Under the pieces are notes generated by a model. That model had not been told where the DNA came from and searched no databases. It was given only the letters and a program-made list of their open reading frames with translations. DNA of 64,000 bases from Isoetes taiwanensis (Eukaryota; Streptophyta; Lycopodiopsida; Isoetales; Isoetaceae). The stretch lies in assembly GCA_021234155.1 (NCBI GenBank), contig JAJEKV010000104.1, forward strand, positions 2,653,985 through 2,717,984, in the 5' to 3' direction. Both the position numbers and the translations under genes were made by a program. Shown here one piece after another: positions 9,737-20,941 of this stretch (positions are counted from its first letter, which is position 1; each line of letters begins with the position of its first letter).

Positions 9737-11790
9737 ATCCTCCCCACAAACCTTGCATGTGCGCTTATATCTCGGGAAGCCCCCACCATGGTCCCACTTC
9801 CACCCCTAAGTGATGGGAGCCTGAGGCTTGATCTAGAGACAAGATGCTGTTTGAACTGGGAAAGCCCACCAGCCAAGTGTGAGGCCTCCTTCAATTCTGG
9901 GTTAATCATTTCTTTGTAGAAAACCATCTTGGTTCCAGGATTCCTCCAGCCTTTATCACGTGCTTTCTTGTAGACATAGTCATTTAATTTGTCGGCTTCA
10001 TCTGGTATCTCCTCTAACGTCATGTCCCATCGTCTCAACCATGTAACCACATTTGCAAACCACCCTTTTAGGCTACTATGAATCATAGCCTTTCTAGGCA
10101 GCCTATCATAATCCATATCCTGAATTTTCCTAACATATTTAATGGTCTGCAGTAATGCTTCAATTTCCAATTCATACAGCCCTGCTTCAGCAAGCATCAT
10201 CTGGTATGGTGTTTGCAATTTAACTCCCAGCTCTGCTAGCAGAAATTTTTTTTGGATCTTCTCTACTCTAGTCCACATATCTAGAGATAATCCTGGTCCC
10301 CACACTTCGCATCCGTATAGAATAACAGAACGCACTAATGAGTTATAAAGCATCTTCTTAAGATGCCAGTCAATAATCCCTTTTTTATTGCATACTCTTT
10401 GCATTGAGTAAAAGGCCTTAATCCCCGCATCTGTTCTCTGCTCAACTGCACTATTCCAGCTATAGTTGTGTTTCACAACCAGCCCCAAATATTTATATGT
10501 GTCTGTAATGTCTACCTCTTGCCCTTTGTAATAGAAATGAAAATCATGTACTCTTATCCCAAATATAAGGATTTTCGTTTTCCCTAAATTCACTTTCATC
10601 TCCGTTCTATCACAAAAATCAGCCAAAGCATTTAAGTGTTTTTGCATACCTTTCTGACTCCTGGCAAAGAGCACAATATCGTCAGCATACAACAACAGCA
10701 TTAGTATATATCCAGCGATTGTGGTTCCTTCTCCTCCATACTCATGTATCAAATTGGTCAATATATATGCCAAAGAGAGTAGGTGACAGAGGACACCCCT
10801 GCTTTACCCCTATATTGCTGATAATTTTCTCTTGACATTGCTGGTTCAATGGGAAGGACAATCCAACAACCACCTTTTCATATAATACAGCGACTGCATT
10901 TTTGAGCCCATGAGGAACACCAATAGTTTCCATATAATCCCATATATTCTTCCTGCGTAGCATGTCAAAGGCTTTGGTCAGATCAACAAAGCATGCAAAG
11001 AGTGGTTTTTTGGTCTTTTTTATCGAATCTGTGACTGCTCTGAAAGTAACCAAGTGGTCTATTGTAGACATTTTACGCAGCCTGCTTGCCCTGTTGCTCT
11101 AACATTATTCTCTTCTGCCCATGTACTCATCCTATTTTCCAATATTGTAGCAAAAAGTTTGGAGAATAGACTACTTACCATCACCATCCTATAATTATTT
11201 GGATCTGCTACGTCTCCTGCTTTATGAATTGGCACCACTCGATTGTATTGCCAAGTAGATGGGAAGTCGCTTATCAATGCCTTGTTCATGACTCTTGTAA
11301 TTATCTTTGCCACACCTGGTCCTGCCCATTTGATCATTTCTGCCACAAGGCCAAGAGTATCTGTCGTCTTTCCACATGCTAGTTTTTTAATACCAATTTC
11401 CACTTCTTCTTCAGAGAACATCAGTATTTCTCCATTTACCTGCATGGTATCCTCCAACCCCTCAATGTGATAAAGCTTCCGTACCTGTTTTATCAACTTG
11501 TCTACATCTAATGCACTTACCATTTGTTTTCTTCTTTTTAGCTTACCCCAGAACCTTTTAGGGTCCTCAATCAGTTCTTTTACAAAGTGTTCCTGCTTCT
11601 GCTTCAAATATGCCCGTTTTTTCCGCCTGACCAGCTTTCTATACTCTTCTCTTACTCTAGGCTTGCATGTATCATTAGCCCGCTTATACTCCATTCTTTT
11701 ATCCTTACATTCTTTATCGTACCATCCATTGCATGGTAACCCTTTTGCTCTCCTTTGCGACAAGAAGCAATCGCTAGCGACATCAATCAA
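9733..11790 (-). pseudogene. LINE ORF2 reverse transcriptase domain (three frames)
   Basis: RNA-dependent DNA polymerase that would copy the element at a nicked target. The frames are 11,059-11,790, 10,742-11,071 and 9,733-10,773. The first holds the linker after the endonuclease and early RT blocks (VVPIHKAGDVADPNNYR). The second holds the first catalytic aspartate (CFVDLTKAFDML) and GVKQGCPLSPTLFGIYID. The third holds the catalytic YADDIVLFA pair and the thumb (MKVNLGKTKILIFG). Frameshifts lie near 11,065, 10,760 and at the junction with the endonuclease (about 11,788). All three catalytic aspartates remain. GVKQGCPLSP differs from the GLRQGDPLSP wording common in angiosperm L1 elements, so the lineage may be distinct. 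Confidence 0.88.
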
Positions 11791-12764
11791 ATTGATGTAA
11801 GCTTGGCATCAATACCGACCAAATCAGTTGGCCATGATATTTCTTTTATGTGCTCTTCACATGCTATTTTATACTCCTTTTTTCTTGCTGCATTCATGTA
11901 TATGCCTTTACTAAACACATGTTCCTGTAAAGGCGTGGCCTCTTGATTTGCTAGCTCTATTTCCATCACAATGGGATAATGATCCGAAGTGGGAATAGAG
12001 TCATTCACATAAAAATTAGATATGCTATCCAAAATATTTGTACCTGCTAATGCCAGATCCACTACACTCGCACCTACCCCTGTAGCTCCCTTAGATGTGC
12101 ATTTTCCAGAACATGGGAATTTCTTTATACCATTTAGCACTATCAAATCTAGTCCACTACACATATTCAATAAGTGCATACCTTGTGGTTGTACATCAAC
12201 ATTACGATCTTGAGTAACCCTCGCCCATCCATTTGCTTGCATAACTTCTTCATCTAACGGCTCCATCCAAATAGAATCTCCATCATCAGCAGGTATATAT
12301 GCTTGTCTATGTGCTATTCTGCCATTGAAATCTCCTAGTAATACTATGTCCCCATGTTTTCCTAACTCCAAAGCATCTTTTTCTAAGTGATGGAACGGAT
12401 CATCCTTATCCATATCTCCTGTCTTATAGAGAGGTGAATCTCTAGGCGGATAGTAGCAGCCCGCAATGTACACTTTCCCATAACGCCCCATAGTTTCCAG
12501 CCAGATATGTTGTTTAGATGCATCTTTCTTAACCACTGTAAACATGTTTTCCAGCCCATTTCGTGCATATACTGCTATGCCTCCTATTCCCTTTCTTCTC
12601 CAACCCTTATTGTGCCAAACAGAATGTAATAAACTAAAATGTTCTATGTCAGGTAATCCATGTTCTTCATGCTCATGCGTTTCTACCATGAAAAATAAAT
12701 CCCAAGATTTGAGAATATCTCCAAGTAAAGCGACCTCGTCTGCCTTACCATTGATATTCCACAT
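11787..12764 (-). pseudogene. LINE ORF2 apurinic-type endonuclease domain
   Basis: Exonuclease-endonuclease-phosphatase fold enzyme that nicks target DNA to prime reverse transcription. Motifs in order: WNINGK (residues 2-7), the metal-binding glutamate in MVETHE, GCYYPP, the GDFN loop, and the C-terminal SDHYPI with the catalytic Asp-His. All catalytic positions that I can see are intact, and the frame is open for 325 residues. The start shown is an internal methionine right at the domain edge; the true ORF2 start may lie a few codons upstream. The following RT lies in another frame, so ORF2 is broken at about 11,788. Confidence 0.88.
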
Positions 12765-12788
12765 ACACGCCCTGATGGTCTTTCTTTC

Positions 12789-13969
12789 CTATTCTGTGAT
12801 GATGGCCTTGCCATTCCTCCAAACTACTTTCTTGCCCTCTTGTCTTGCTTCTTTTATTTTTTGAATCTCCTCTTTCCGTTGTACTAGCTGACTCTGCGTT
12901 AAATCATCGTTAAGCCATATGTTTTGCCCTTTCAGAAGAGTGTGTTTCTGCATCACTCTTATCTTTGCTTCTTCACTTATAAACTTGACAATGACATTGC
13001 GGGTTCGTCCATCCCATTTACCCACCCTGTAAGCCATTATGATCCCATCTATAGGGATCTGCAGCTTTTGCGAGAGCATCTCCTGCACCTCTTCTTTGGT
13101 ATTCTCCTCTTCCTTCTCTGGCAGTCCTGAAATCCTGATGTTCAATGCTCTTTTCTGCTGTTCTTGCTTTTCAACAATGTCATTCATTCTACTGTCTAAT
13201 TTCTGTAGAACCTCAGTCAATGTTTCTTTGCCTTCCTCAATCTCCATGTAATCATTAACAGCTGGTTTGTCTGATATGCTTGCTACTTGCTGCCTTAATT
13301 CAGAATTCTCATTCTTTAACATGTGCAGGGATTCGTTCATACCTTGGAGGAGTTTTAACATTTGAATCATTTGGCATTTGCCTCCCCTTCTTGCTTGTTA
13401 CGCCTCCTTCCTAGATTGTTCCATGGAGTCCAATATTTTCATCATAAGCGTGAGTAATTGACCCATAACCATTTCCCTGTGATACCTCCAAAGCAGTTGG
13501 GATATCTTTGGAGGCATTCTGTTCCTATTGCCGGAAAATTTGGAATGCGTGTTGCTGCCCTTTTTGCATCTGTTTCTGTTCCAAACATGGCCGAAATTGA
13601 TGGGAGAGCTCCTGGTTCTTTTTCTTCGAACCCATCTTGAGATGATCCGGTATCTGATTCGTCTGACTCCCCTGCCTCTGACTCCCGTCCCCCATCGTGC
13701 GTTGCTCTCCTATTTTTATGTTTCTCTTTTGCAGGGACTACTGTTGCAGATGCCTCTGCCATACTTGTTGCTGCAGGAGATTTCGTGGCCTCCCCTGTCT
13801 TTTCCGGCCCATCTGCCCCACTTGCTGCTGTAGAAGATTTCGTGGCCCCTCCTGCCTTATCCGGTCCATTCCCCTTTGCCTCGATCACAGTCCCATCCTT
13901 TTTTGCAGACCCATCATTTTTTAGTATTGAAGATTCCGGTCCAGTCTTGCCCCCTCCTGTCTCGATCAC
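12789..13969 (-). pseudogene. LINE ORF1 protein, L1 type (coiled coil plus RRM), broken
   Basis: RNA-binding, trimer-forming protein that packages element RNA. The C-terminal part (12,789-13,370, 193 residues) has a heptad-rich coiled coil (LLQGMNESLHMLKNENSELR) and then the L1 ORF1 signature NIRISGLPEKEEE with a C-terminal domain (NVIVKFISEEAKIRVM). The N-terminal part (13,442-13,969, 175 residues) is low-complexity and disordered (K, G, A, S, E rich). A break of about 70 bases with a frame change separates them. This is the coiled-coil/RRM type of ORF1 known from animal L1, not the CCHC zinc-knuckle type usual in flowering-plant L1. Confidence 0.8.
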
Positions 13970-14015
13970 AGATCCTTCACCTTTCTTTGCCCTAGTTCTG
14001 CCTGCCTGTGCCGCC

Positions 14016-14088
14016 GGAGAGAGAGAGAGGAGGGAGGGAGGGAGGGAGGGAGGGAGGGAGAGAGGGAGAGAGAGAGAGAGAGAGAGAG
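14016..14088. repeat. GA/GGGA microsatellite at the LINE 5' end
   Basis: A (GA)n run, then about six (GGGA) units, then (GA)n again. It touches the 5' end of the LINE, mirroring the (GA)n at the other end. This could be a microsatellite target into which the LINE inserted. Confidence 0.9.
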
Positions 14089-14429
14089 TTTTGCTCTTTT
14101 ATGCCTCAAATCCATTTTTTGGGGATATGCACATGATCTCAGGTCCCATTCAGACTTCCAGGAGTTTGAAACCACATAACAAAAACCTTATAGAAATCAG
14201 GATTCAAAAAATTGTTTGTTGGTTCTTTCTTACAGTTCATTGAGAGAAAAATATATCCAATTTCTCTCCATCACCTTAGTTCTAAATCAAGCCAAAATTC
14301 TTTCCACATGTTCGTACATGTTTTCCCTGATAGCCATTTCAAATATCAGCCAGAAATGTTCAAAAACACTCAAGATATCATCATTTAAGTGTACATACCT
14401 TTTTCTGGCATAGGGATGTGGAATGGCCA

Positions 14430-16735
14430 AATTTTTTGTCCACTTGGCTCAAACATGCCACCAAGGTTGCTCAAACATGCCACCAACCAAGGTGGCTCAA
14501 ACATGCACCAAGGTGGCTCCAACATGCCAAGTTGGCGCAAACATGCCACGTAGGCTCCACCATGCCATCTAGGCTCCAGCATGCCAAGGTGCCTCACAAC
14601 ATGCCACCTAGGCTCAAACATGCCAAGGTGGCTCAAACATGCCACCTAGGCTCCAACATGCCACCTATCCAACATGCCACCATGGCTCTAACATGCTACC
14701 TAGGCTCTAACAATCCACCTAGGCTCTAACATGCCAAGGTGGCTCAAACATGCCACCTGGGCTCCAACATGCCAAGGTGGTTCAAACATGCCACGTGGGC
14801 TCCAACATGTCACCTAGGCTCCAACATGCCAAGGTGGCTCAAACATGCCACATAAGCTCCAACATGCCACCTAGGCTCAAACATGCCAAGGTGGCTCAAA
14901 TGTGCCATGTGGGCTCCAACATGCCAAGGTGGCTCAACCATGCCACCTCGAGCTCCAACATGCCACCTAGGCTCTAACACGCCACATAAAATCCAACATG
15001 CCACACCGCCACCTACCCCAACATGCCACCTAGGCTCCAACATGCCAAGGTGATCAAACATGCCATGGGCTCAAACATGCCACCTAGGCTCTGATATGCC
15101 AAGGTGGCTCGAACATGCCACATAGGCTCCAATATGCCACCTAGGCTCTAACATGCTAAGGTGGCTCAAAACATGCCACCTAGACTCCAACATGCCACAT
15201 AGGCTCCAACATGCCAAGGTGGCTCAAACATGCCATGTGGGCTCCAACATGCCAAGGTGGCTAAAACATGCCACCTAGGCTAAAACATGCCAAGGTGGCT
15301 CAAACATGCCACGCGGGCTCCAACATGCCAAGGTGGCTCCAACATGCCACCTAGGCTCAAACATGCCAAGGTGGGTCGAACATGCCAAGGTGGCTCCAAC
15401 ATGCCACCTAGGCTCCAACATGCCAACGTGGCTCAAACATGCCACTTAGGCTCCAACATGCGAAGATGGCTCAAATATGCCATGCGGGCTCCAACATGCC
15501 ACATAGGCTCAAGCATGCCAAGGTGGCTCAAACATGCCAAGGTGGTTCTAACATGCCACCTAAGCTCCAACATGCCAAGGTGGCTCCAACATGCCACCTA
15601 GGCTCCAGCATGCCACCTAGGCTCAAACATGCCAGGTGGCTCAAACATGCCAAGGTGGGCTCAAGCATGCCATCTAGGCTCCAACATGCCACCTAGGCTC
15701 CAATATGCCAAGGTGGTTGAAACATGCCACGTGGACTCCATAATGCCACGTGGGCTCCAACATGCCAAGGTGGCGAAAACATGCCACCTAGGCTTCAACA
15801 TGCCAAGGTGGCTCAAACATGCCACGCGGGCTCCAACATGCCACCTAGGCTCCAACATGCCAAGGTGGCGCAAACAAGCCAAGATGGCTCCAACATGCCA
15901 CATAGTCTCCAACATGCCACATAGGCTCCAACATGCCACCTAGGCTCCAAGATGCCAAGGTGGGTCAAACATGCCACGTGGACTCCATAATGCCACGTGG
16001 GCTCCAACATGCCACCTAGGCTCCAACATGCCACCTAGGCTCAAACATGCCAGGTGGCTCAAACATGCCAAGATGGGCTCAAACATGCCACCTAGGCTCC
16101 AACATGCCAAGGAGGCTCAAACATGCCACATGGACTCCATCCACGTGGGCTCCAACATGCCAAGGTGGCAAAAACATGCCACCTAGGCTTCAACATGCAA
16201 AGGTGGCTCAAACATGCCACGCGCACGCGGGCTCCAACATGCCACCTAGGCTTCAACATGCCAAGTTGGCTCAAACGTGGCAAGGTGGCTCCAACATGCC
16301 ACCTAGGCTCAAACATGCCAAGGTGGCTCAAACATGCCACCTAGACTCCAACATGCCACCTTGGCTCGAACATGCCAAGGTGGCGCAAACAAGCCAAGAT
16401 GGCTCAAACATGCCACGCGGGCTCCAACATGCCACATAGGCTCCAACATGCCATGTGGGCTCCAACATGACAAGGTGGCTCAAACATGCCGCCTAGGCTC
16501 AAACATGCCAAGGTGGCTCAAACATGCCAAGGTGGCTCCAACATGCCATCTAGGCTCAAACATGCCAAGGTGGCTCGAACATGCCACCTAGGCTCAAACA
16601 TGCCAGTGTGGCTCCAACATGCCACGCGGGCTCCAACATGCCATCTAGGCTCCAACATGCCAAGGTGACTCAGGCATGCCACCTAGGCTCACACATGCCA
16701 CCTAGGCACTCCAAGTGGTGACATGGCATGCCAAG
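14430..16735 (+). repeat. ~20-bp minisatellite, left foldback arm
   Basis: More than 100 units of the form 'caaggtggctcaaacatgc' and 'cctaggctccaacatgcca', alternating irregularly between a CCAAGG version and a CCTAGG version. Unit length is mostly 19-23 bases, so frames drift and every frame gives peptide-like repeats of NMPPRLKHAKVAQTCH. Those open frames are by-products of the repeat, not genes. Confidence 0.95.
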
Positions 16736-18053
16736 TAAGCAAGGTCAAGTTTTGACTAGGCCAAAAATGAAAAGATGTCCATCTTTGGTCTTTTCATTAA
16801 GTGATGTTGGCAAATTTTGGGTGACATGGCTAGATGATGGTGACACGGATATGATGACTAGGATTTTATGCAAGAAGTATGATAACCTTCCAAATTTTTG
16901 GTAGAGGAATTTGGGATAGAATAGAGGGATCTTGAAGAACTTAAAGCGCTGACACCCTCCCCCAAATCAAACCAGGCCAAAACTTTGCGCGGATTCCTCA
17001 CCAAAGGGGAGAGGCCAGACCCCAAGAGATGGACCTCAGAAAGGTTGCCGAGGCAGCCTTTCCTGCCAGCGCTCCTCCGGGAGGGTAAATGCCAGTGCTC
17101 CCACTCCCAGAGCTCAGTTTCCCTATCCGACCATTGAATTCGCCATTCAACTAACCTGCTTTGAGCACATTCAAAAAAATCCAAGATCGGTCCAAGAGAA
17201 TTTATCAAACTGCGACGCGTCCTGCGGTCGACCGTGTAGACACCCAAGTGTTTTGTCGTTCGGGCAGTACAAAGGCTCCGGAATGATAATTCGACTTCGC
17301 CATGCCATCCGGAACGACAAAATTACCCTAGGGACCAAGTTATACAGTCATTTTTTGCAACGAAAAAAACACGAACCCTCTACATGGCAGTATTCTGCAG
17401 CCACCTCTTAGACCAATTGACTACGAACATGTTGGACATGAGCTACTTTGTCGCTTCTTGGAAAAGGGGTAGTCTTCTGCCCACGAAACTTGGTCTCCAA
17501 GGTAATGTCAACGTTTTGAGTCCATTATAAGAGTCAGTTCACAGTTCCGGAGTGGGAAAGTTGCCCGTCCATGGCCAGGGTTCTTCCAGAGAGGACGTTT
17601 GGGGCGAACTGCTTCTAGAAGGTTTTAAAGGTCTATCTTCTGGCGTCAACACCCTCCCTCTACGTGATGACATTGTGCAAGATCCTGGCCGAATCTGACT
17701 AGGATATAGCCTCCAAAACATAAACCCTGTGTGTTGCTAGGTTATTGAAGGGTTTACGTTATGGGGGTCGAGTTTTAGTCGGTTGCACTTGGGACATGGT
17801 TGAGAAGCTGCAATTGAAAACATGAAGCAATAGGACTGATGGAATGGGGTTTGGACTTATCCTCCTCCCAGTGTGGCATTTCGAAGTCAAGAGCGCCTTT
17901 TGTAGTAGCAAAATTGTTTGGGATCATTCGGGATGGACAATAGATGCAAACTCTATTATTTCAGTTGCCATGGCTCCGCATATGTGTTTAGCAAAGGTGC
18001 ACCTAGCTATCCAAAAAAATGACCACGTTTTAGCCGCCGAAACGTAAACCCTA
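16736..18053 (+). repeat. Left inner stem of the foldback element
   Basis: Unique sequence whose reverse complement recurs at 18,072-18,925. Matching landmarks include 'gaacgacaaaatta' near 17,310, 'atgttggacatgagctac' near 17,428, 'tggggtttggacttatcc' near 17,845 and 'gaccacgttttagcc' near 18,020. The segment 16,915-17,235 has no partner on the other side and is either an insertion here or a deletion there. Short open frames inside are mirror images of each other and carry no known motif. Confidence 0.85.
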
Positions 18054-18071
18054 TGTGTTGCTAGGTTATTG

Positions 18072-18925
18072 TAGGGTTTATATTTTGGAGGCCAAAACGT
18101 GGTCGTTTTCTTAGATAACTAGGTGCACCTTTTCTAAACACGCATATAGAGCCATGGCAACTGAAATAACAGAGTTTGGATCTATTGGCCATCCCGAATG
18201 ATCCCAAACAATTTTGCTACTGCAAAAGGCGCTCTTGACTTCTAATTGCCATACTGGGAAGAGGATAACTCCAAACCCCATTCCATCAGTTCCTATTGCT
18301 TCATGTTTTCAATTGCAGCTTCTCAACCATGTCCCAAGTGCAACCGACTAAAACTCGACCCCCATAATGTAAATCCTTCAATAACCTAGCAACACACAGG
18401 GTTTACGTTTCGGAGGCTATATCCTAGTCATATTCGACTAGGATCTTGCATAATGTCATCACGTAGAGGGAGGGTAATGACGCCAGAAGACGGACCTTTA
18501 AAATTTTCCGGAAGCAGTTCGCCCCAAAGGTCCTCTCCGGAAGAATCCTGGCCACGGACAGGCAACTTTCCCACTCCGGAACTGTGAACTCTGCCAATGG
18601 ACTCAAAATGTTGACATTACCCTGGAGACCAAGTTTCGTGGGCAGAAGACTACCCCTTTTCCAAGAAGCGACAAAGTAGCTCATGTCCAACATGTTCGTA
18701 GTCAATTGGTCTAAGAGGTGGCTGCAGAATACTGCCATGTAGAGGGTTCGTGTTTTTTTCGTTGCAAAAAATGACTGTATAACTTGGTCCCTAGGGTAAT
18801 TTTGTCGCTTGATGGCATGGCATGTAAGATAATTATCATTCTCGAGCCTTTGTAATCGCCTTAACGACAAAACTCTCTACCAAAAATTCCAAAGGTTATC
18901 ATATTTCTTGCATGAAGTCCTAGTC
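18072..18925 (-). repeat. Right inner stem of the foldback element
   Basis: Reverse complement of the left inner stem with scattered substitutions and small indels, for example 'ggatgatcccaaac'-type words around 18,195-18,215 and 'gtagctcatgtccaacat' near 18,675. It runs without interruption into the inverted minisatellite at 18,926. Confidence 0.85.
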
Positions 18926-20440
18926 ATCATGCCCACATGGCATGTTTGAGCCACCTTGGCATTTTCGAGCCATCTTGGCATGTTGGAGCCTAGGTGGCAT
19001 GTTGGAGCCGCCTTGGCATGTTTGAGCCACCTTGGCATATTTGAGCCTAGGTGGCATGTTGGAGCCTAGGTGGCACGTTGGAGCCCGCATGGCATGTTGG
19101 AGCCTAGGTGGCATGTTGGGAGCCCACGTGGCATGTTTGAGCCACCTTGGCATGTTGGAGCTTAGGTAGCATGTTGGAGCCCACATGGGATGTTTGAGCC
19201 ACCTTGGCATTTTTGAGCCACCTTGGCATGTTGGAGCCACCTTGGCATGTTTGAGCCACCTTGGCATGTTTGAGCCTAGGTGGCATGTTGGTGCCTAGGT
19301 GGCATCACCTTGGCATGTTGGAGCCTAGGTGGCATGTTGGAGCCCGCATGGCATGTTTGAGCCGCCTTGGCATGTTTGAGCCGAGTGGCATGTTTGAGCC
19401 CACATGGCATGTTTGAGCCACCTTGGCATGTTAGGGCCTAGGTGGTATGTTTGAGCCATCTTGGCATGTTTGAGCCTAGTGGCATGTTGGAGCCACCTTG
19501 GAATGTTAGAGCCTAGGTGGCATGTTGGAGCTCACATGGCATGTTTGAGCCACCTTGGCATGTTAGAGCCTAGGTGGCTGTTGAGCCACCTTGGCATGTG
19601 GAGTCTAGGTGGCATGTTTGAGCCACCTTTCCATGTTGGAGCCTAGGTGGCGTGTTTGAGCCACCTTGGCACGTTGGAGCCCACGTGGCATGGTTGAGCC
19701 ACCTTGGCATGTTTGAGCCACCTTGGCATGTTGGAGCCTAGGTGGCATGTTGGAGCCCACGTGGCATGTTTGTGACACCGTGGCATGTTTGAGCCCACAT
19801 GGCATGTTTGAGCCAACTAGTTGGCATGTTGGACCCCACGTGGCATGTTTGAGCCACCTAGGCGTGTTGGAGCCTAGATGGCATGTTGGAGCCCGTGTTG
19901 GCATGTTTGAGGCACCTTGGCATGTTTGAGCCTAGGTGGCATGTTTGAGCCACTTTGGCATGTTGGAGCCTAGGTGGCATGTTTGAGACACCTTGGCATG
20001 TTTGAGCCACCCCGTCATGTTGGAGCCCACGTGGCATGTTGGAGCCAACTAGGTGGCATGTTACAGCCCACGTGGCATGTTTGAGCCACCTTGGCATGTT
20101 GGAGCCCAGTTGGCATGTTGGAACCCATGTGGGATGTTTGAGCCACCTTGGAATGTTGGAGCTTTGATGGCATTTTGGTGCCTGGATGTCATTTCGGAGC
20201 ATAGGTGGCATGTTTGAGCCACCTTGGCATGTTTGAGCCTAGGTGGCATGTTGGACTAGATGGCATGTTTGATCCACCTTGGCATGTTGGAGCCTAGGTG
20301 GCATGGTGGAGCCCACGTAGCATGTTTGAGCCATCTTGGCATGTTGGAGCACGCGTGGCATGTTAGATTTTGCATGGCATATTAGAGCCCGCGTGGCATG
20401 CTGGAGCCAAGCAGGTGGCATGATGGATCCTAGGGGCACA
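18926..20440 (-). repeat. ~20-bp minisatellite, right foldback arm
   Basis: The same family as 14,430-16,735 in the opposite orientation ('tggcatgttggagcctagg', 'tggcatgtttgagccacct'). About 70 units. It is about 800 bases shorter than the left array, so the arms have changed copy number independently. Confidence 0.95.
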
Positions 20441-20940
20441 ATGTTTCAACCATAAAAATGATCATATGAATTAAACCATTAAAAAATATTTTATATAACC
20501 AAGATGGACGGCTAAGATCTTGATCCCCGTCTTATTATATTATTGGCCCTTAAAATGACAGCTGTGATTCATGATGATCAACGGCCAGGATATTGATCCG
20601 GGTCCTCTCCTTTCATTGGCTCTAGCAGGACTGAGATTAATGGCCCTGTTCTTTTCATTTCCCTCCATTGGCTATGGCGATGGCGGAGCTCCTTGGCTAT
20701 GACAATGCGCCATGTATTTTCTCTTTCCCTCCCTTAGCTATGGCGATGTCGGAGCTCTTTTGCTATGTTGATGGTGGCGCTCCTTCCGGTTATGGCTTGC
20801 AGCGACATGAAGGAGGACGATTACGGTTATGTCTTGGGGTTATGAAGGAGGAAGATTTCTGGTTATTAACTCAATCTTAGACTAAATAGCTCTTCTGTTT
20901 CATAGATTAACAAAAACTGATGCATTGTATAACTATCGCA
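20441..20940. other. Unassigned DNA between the foldback element and GDSL relic
   Basis: Contains repeated words such as 'ccattggctatggcgatg' (about 20,665 and 20,735) and a short open frame (20,668-20,880) with no recognised motif. The GDSL first exon (signal peptide and FGDS block) would be expected upstream of the exon relic at 20,942, but I cannot see it here. Confidence 0.4.
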
Positions 20941-20941
20941 G

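Larger units (their letters stand above)
9405..14016 (-). mobile_element. L1-like LINE, nearly full length, frameshifted
   Basis: The order on the minus strand is ORF1 (13,969 to 12,789), endonuclease (12,764 to 11,787), reverse transcriptase (11,790 to about 9,733) and a terminal zinc-binding segment (to 9,515). The 3' end reads 'cgttaataaaacattatc' followed by a short (TTATC)n-type tail and then (TC)n. The 5' end abuts a GA/GGGA microsatellite at 14,017. Thus both element ends lie in purine-rich simple repeats. About four reading-frame breaks make it inactive, but every domain is still readable, so decay is recent. Confidence 0.85.
14430..20440. mobile_element. Foldback-like element with minisatellite inverted arms
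   Basis: An inverted repeat about 6 kb long. Outer arms (14,430-16,735 and 18,926-20,440) are ~20-bp tandem repeats in opposite orientation. Inner stems (16,736-18,053 and 18,072-18,925) are complementary unique sequence. The hairpin turns at an 18-nt loop (18,054-18,071) between TAAACCCTA and TAGGGTTTA. The left stem carries about 320 extra bases (16,915-17,235) not present on the right. No transposase is encoded. Long inverted repeats made largely of short tandem repeats are the hallmark of Foldback-type elements in animals; related structures occur in plants among MULE-like elements. I could not find an obvious target duplication. Confidence 0.75.

Noticed and set aside
14418-16668. Repetitive open frames (NMPPRLKHAKVAQTCH type)
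   Set aside because: They translate the ~20-bp minisatellite in all phases, and frames drift with unit length. No start context or conservation argues for a protein.
14430-20440. CRISPR-like array
   Set aside because: Repeats are ~20 bp without unique spacers, occur in inverted arms, and the context is a plant nuclear genome.
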